Assembly: GCF_044763875.1 (NCBI RefSeq)
Contig: NZ_JBIWGZ010000001.1
Coordinates: 248,001-312,000 of the forward strand
Reading direction: 5' to 3'
Length of the DNA stretch: 64,000 nt
From: Rummeliibacillus sp044763875
GTDB lineage: Bacteria; Bacillota; Bacilli; Bacillales_A; Planococcaceae
Below the pieces are notes generated by a model. It made no database searches and was not told where the DNA came from. It saw only the letters and a program-made list of their open reading frames with translations. The translations under genes were made by a program, and so were the position numbers. This document shows positions 61,723 through 64,000 of the stretch, in pieces (positions within the stretch are counted from its first letter, which is position 1; every line of letters starts with the position of its first letter).

Positions 61723-62559
61723 ATGAAATGGATTAGACAATATGTTTCAACTGAAAGAGGTGTTTTTGAAATTTTCATTTCAGGGGATGGTTCGCCTGTT
61801 TGTATAACTCATAATTATTCTGAATTCAATGAAACTGGGGATGCTTTTGCAGAAACGTTTACTGATAATCACAAAGTAATTCTTGTTAATCTACGAGAAA
61901 CTGGTAATTCAGCAAAAGCAACTGAACCATATCAACTGAGTATAATCGAGGCTGTGTTGGACTTAGATGAAATAAGAAAAGAATTAGGATATAATAAATG
62001 GTCTTTTGCAGGTCACTCAACTGGTGGCATGATTGGAGTTTTATATGGTATACATTTTTCAAACTCATTAAAATCTTTAATACTTGTGGGAACTTCTGCA
62101 AGAGAATATACTTTGTCTTCAAAAGATTGTATATATAATGCAAAGCATCCAAAAAATCAAAGAATGATTGAATTGATCTCTCTCTTGAAATCAGGGACAT
62201 TAACTGAAATTGAAAAAGAAAAATTAACCGAGGAAAGAACAAAATTTTCATTATATAATCCTAATAAATATAATGAGTACTTTTCTTTTAATATAAAAAA
62301 AGAAATGTCAACTAAACGATTAGATTTTTTCAATAGGGAATTAAGCATTTTCGATGTGACAAGACAGCTAGATAGAATAACTACAAATACACTAATTATT
62401 TGTGGACGGTACGATGTTCAATGTCCTATTCAATATTCAATTGAAATGAGTAAATTAATTCCAAATAACAAATTAGTAATATTTGAAGAAAGCAATCATT
62501 ATCCGTTTCTAGAAGAAAAGGAGAAATTTAAAGATAGCATATTATGCATAGTATCATAA
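61723..62559 (+). CDS. Alpha/beta hydrolase
   Basis: This 278-residue hydrolase has the oxyanion region VCITHNYSEFNETGD, nucleophile elbow GHSTGGMIG (Ser about 104), the acid in ICGRYDVQCP and the His in ESNHYPFLEE. It is similar in layout to proline iminopeptidase-like hydrolases. Substrate unknown. AGGGG lies before the ATG. After it, 62560-62797 holds no gene. Confidence 0.83.
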   Translation: MKWIRQYVSTERGVFEIFISGDGSPVCITHNYSEFNETGDAFAETFTDNHKVILVNLRETGNSAKATEPYQLSIIEAVLDLDEIRKELGYNKWSFAGHSTGGMIGVLYGIHFSNSLKSLILVGTSAREYTLSSKDCIYNAKHPKNQRMIELISLLKSGTLTEIEKEKLTEERTKFSLYNPNKYNEYFSFNIKKEMSTKRLDFFNRELSIFDVTRQLDRITTNTLIICGRYDVQCPIQYSIEMSKLIPNNKLVIFEESNHYPFLEEKEKFKDSILCIVS

Positions 62560-62797
62560 TTTTTAGTATTTAAGCATATAATACTGTTTTTCTTTACAAT
62601 ACATATACGCCATACAAATGATTGAGAGTATCATTGTTCGGAAAAATAGGTCATACCTATGTATAAACTACATAAAATATCATTGTTGAACACTTCTATT
62701 AAGATATGAATAAGGAATTCAAAAGTATCTTCAAAGGATAAAAACACTAGAAAAATAGTTCATTATAAAATAACGGATAAGTTAGGGGGAGGGCTTT

Positions 62798-63337
62798 TTG
62801 AATTTTGTCGCTTGGATGATTGTCGCATCTGAAATTCTGTTTTGGATTGTTATTGTATTAGGATTGGTGACGCGATATGTGCTAAAGCTAAATACGTTAG
62901 GATTATTCTTATTAGCTTTAACTCCTGTAATTGATTTAATTTTATTAATTACAACGAGTATTGATTTATTTCGTGGGGCAACTGCAACACATGCTCATGC
63001 GATTGCTGCCATTTATATAGGTGTTTCTATCGCCTTTGGAAAAAGCATGGTTGACTGGGCTGATAAGAAATTTCTTTATTACGTAAAAAAAGAAGGTGTA
63101 AAACCAATTCCATTAGTCGGAATGGATTATGCATTGCATTATTTAAAAGGTTATGGTAAACACGTACTATCATATCTAATTGGTGCAGGTCTTTTAGGAG
63201 GAATGATCTTTTTGATAAATGATCCCTCCCGAACGGAAGCATTATTTGGTGTGTTAAAAATATGGACACTTGTGTTAGGTATCGACCTTGTTTTCACGAT
63301 TTCTTACTTTATTTGGCCTAAAAAGGAGAAAGTCTAA
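62798..63337 (+). CDS. Hypothetical five-helix membrane protein
   Basis: A TTG start behind GGGGGAGGG encodes 179 residues with five or so hydrophobic segments and a central His-rich patch (ATATHAHAIAAIYIG). It resembles an uncharacterised Bacillales integral-membrane family. It comes before a DUF2157 gene on the same strand. Confidence 0.75.
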   Translation: MNFVAWMIVASEILFWIVIVLGLVTRYVLKLNTLGLFLLALTPVIDLILLITTSIDLFRGATATHAHAIAAIYIGVSIAFGKSMVDWADKKFLYYVKKEGVKPIPLVGMDYALHYLKGYGKHVLSYLIGAGLLGGMIFLINDPSRTEALFGVLKIWTLVLGIDLVFTISYFIWPKKEKV

Positions 63338-63507
63338 TTACATGCGAAAGAAAATTGTTTTGACAACAGATTGGTTACCGAAATATTGGTTTTAAGCTTA
63401 CTTTAAGAGAATTTTATAAAAGACAATGGCATTAAAAACTATAAAAGGTTTTTATCTTAGAAAATTAAAGTTAGCTATTAAAAAAACAGCTATTGGAGGT
63501 GCAACAT

Positions 63508-64000
63508 TTGAAAAGGATGATTCAACGGTCCTTTTATAATTTTTTATCTGAAGAGTTAAAGTTTTTAGAGTCAGAAGGAAAACTTCAACAAGGTCAAGCC
63601 AACGAATTGATGCAATTGTATGACTATCCGAACCATCTTCAATCCCAAACAAAGGGTAATATTAATGTTATTCAAGTTTTACTGACAATTGGTTCAATTC
63701 TTATTGGCTTGGGTATCCTTACGTTTGTTGCCAGTAATTGGTCGCAATTAACAAGTACCACGAAGTATATCATTTTATTAGTAACCTTAATCAGCTTCTT
63801 CATTGTAGGTAAGTTGCTAGAAGAGAAGAAACCTTCCCTTTCAAGAACATCTTACTACATTGGTGTTTTCGCTTTTGGTGGAGAACTATTCTATATTGGT
63901 CAGTTATTTCACTTAGGGATTCACGCATCAGATATGTTCCTAGCATGGGGGATAGGTATCTTTCCACTAGCGTATTACTTGAAGGATAAGTATGTAAAAA
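63508..64000 (+). CDS. DUF2157-like membrane protein, N-terminal part
   Basis: A TTG start 8 bases after TTGGAGG opens a frame that runs off the window. It reads MKRMIQRSFYNFLSEELKFL, then a soluble helical part and VLLTIGSILIGLGILTFVAS NW, the DUF2157 hallmark, followed by more membrane helices. The rest of the gene lies outside. Confidence 0.8.
   Translation, partial: MKRMIQRSFYNFLSEELKFLESEGKLQQGQANELMQLYDYPNHLQSQTKGNINVIQVLLTIGSILIGLGILTFVASNWSQLTSTTKYIILLVTLISFFIVGKLLEEKKPSLSRTSYYIGVFAFGGELFYIGQLFHLGIHASDMFLAWGIGIFPLAYYLKDKYVK

Noticed and set aside
63341..63394. A 17-codon frame MRKKIVLTTDWLPKYWF after the five-helix membrane protein.
   Set aside because: Too short and without recognisable homology; could be a gene fragment but nothing supports it.

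Overview
The window is AT-rich DNA from a spore-forming Firmicute of the Bacillales. The style fits the Planococcaceae (Lysinibacillus, Solibacillus, Viridibacillus and relatives), but the exact genus is inferred, not seen. Signs of this are strong AGGAGG-type ribosome sites, many TTG/GTG starts, Rho-independent terminators, FMN riboswitches, a TagGH-type polymer exporter, an LCP ligase and sigma-G-like promoters.

Region 1 (1-10.5 kb) is an aromatic-acid catabolic island. It holds the end of an SSS-family transporter, a LysR regulator, and a one-direction operon: a DapA/HpaI-like aldolase, HpaE, HpaB, HpaD, HpaC, an FMN-adenylyltransferase-only RibF-like protein and a second aldehyde dehydrogenase. 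Together these suggest hydroxylation of 4-hydroxyphenylacetate, meta cleavage, semialdehyde oxidation and final aldol cleavage, with the operon making its own flavin cofactor. HpaF, HpaG and HpaH functions are not in the window. A 34-codon aldehyde dehydrogenase tail survives inside the operon.

Region 2 (10.5-22.2 kb) is a mixed chromosomal stretch: tRNA-Lys(CUU), a MocR-like regulator that has lost its PLP lysine, a C45 NTN-hydrolase, an iron alcohol dehydrogenase, a divergent CarD/MarR pair with two identical palindromic operators, a CBS protein, a nitronate monooxygenase, an AlkD-like protein, a VOC protein, an HxlR remnant and an M15 peptidase. It carries two families of small GC-rich-centred elements with inverted ends, nested in one place.

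Region 3 (22.2-34.9 kb) makes a cell-wall polymer. An LCP ligase lies divergent from four glycosyltransferase-cluster genes, UDP-ManNAc dehydrogenase, a TagGH-like ABC exporter and UDP-GlcNAc 2-epimerase. The likely product contains ManNAcA.

Region 4 (35.2-40.5 kb) is the riboflavin operon ribE-ribBA-ribH, without ribD, preceded by two almost identical FMN riboswitches in series, each with its own terminator. It is followed by four copies of a small sporulation-type unit with sigma-G-like promoters. Only the fourth encodes an intact 50-residue YpzG-like protein.

Region 5 (41-45 kb) has an SsuABC/ThiXYZ-type uptake system and a lipoprotein. Region 6 (45.6-50 kb) is a decayed island beside a tRNA-Thr-like gene: an integrase remnant whose catalytic tyrosine codon is now a stop, a SUKH immunity-like protein, orphan fragments and small membrane proteins.

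Region 7 (50.3-54 kb) holds housekeeping-type genes (HesB-like, TrmO-like, two GNATs, a dienelactone-hydrolase-like protein). Region 8 (54.2-60.5 kb) is a sigma-54 unit: a -24/-12 promoter with two UAS-like repeats, a lysine-6-dehydrogenase/saccharopine-dehydrogenase-like enzyme, an aldehyde dehydrogenase, a sigma-54 activator and an MFS transporter, consistent with amino-acid catabolism. The last 3.5 kb has a cupin, small membrane proteins, an alpha/beta hydrolase and the start of a DUF2157 protein that leaves the window.
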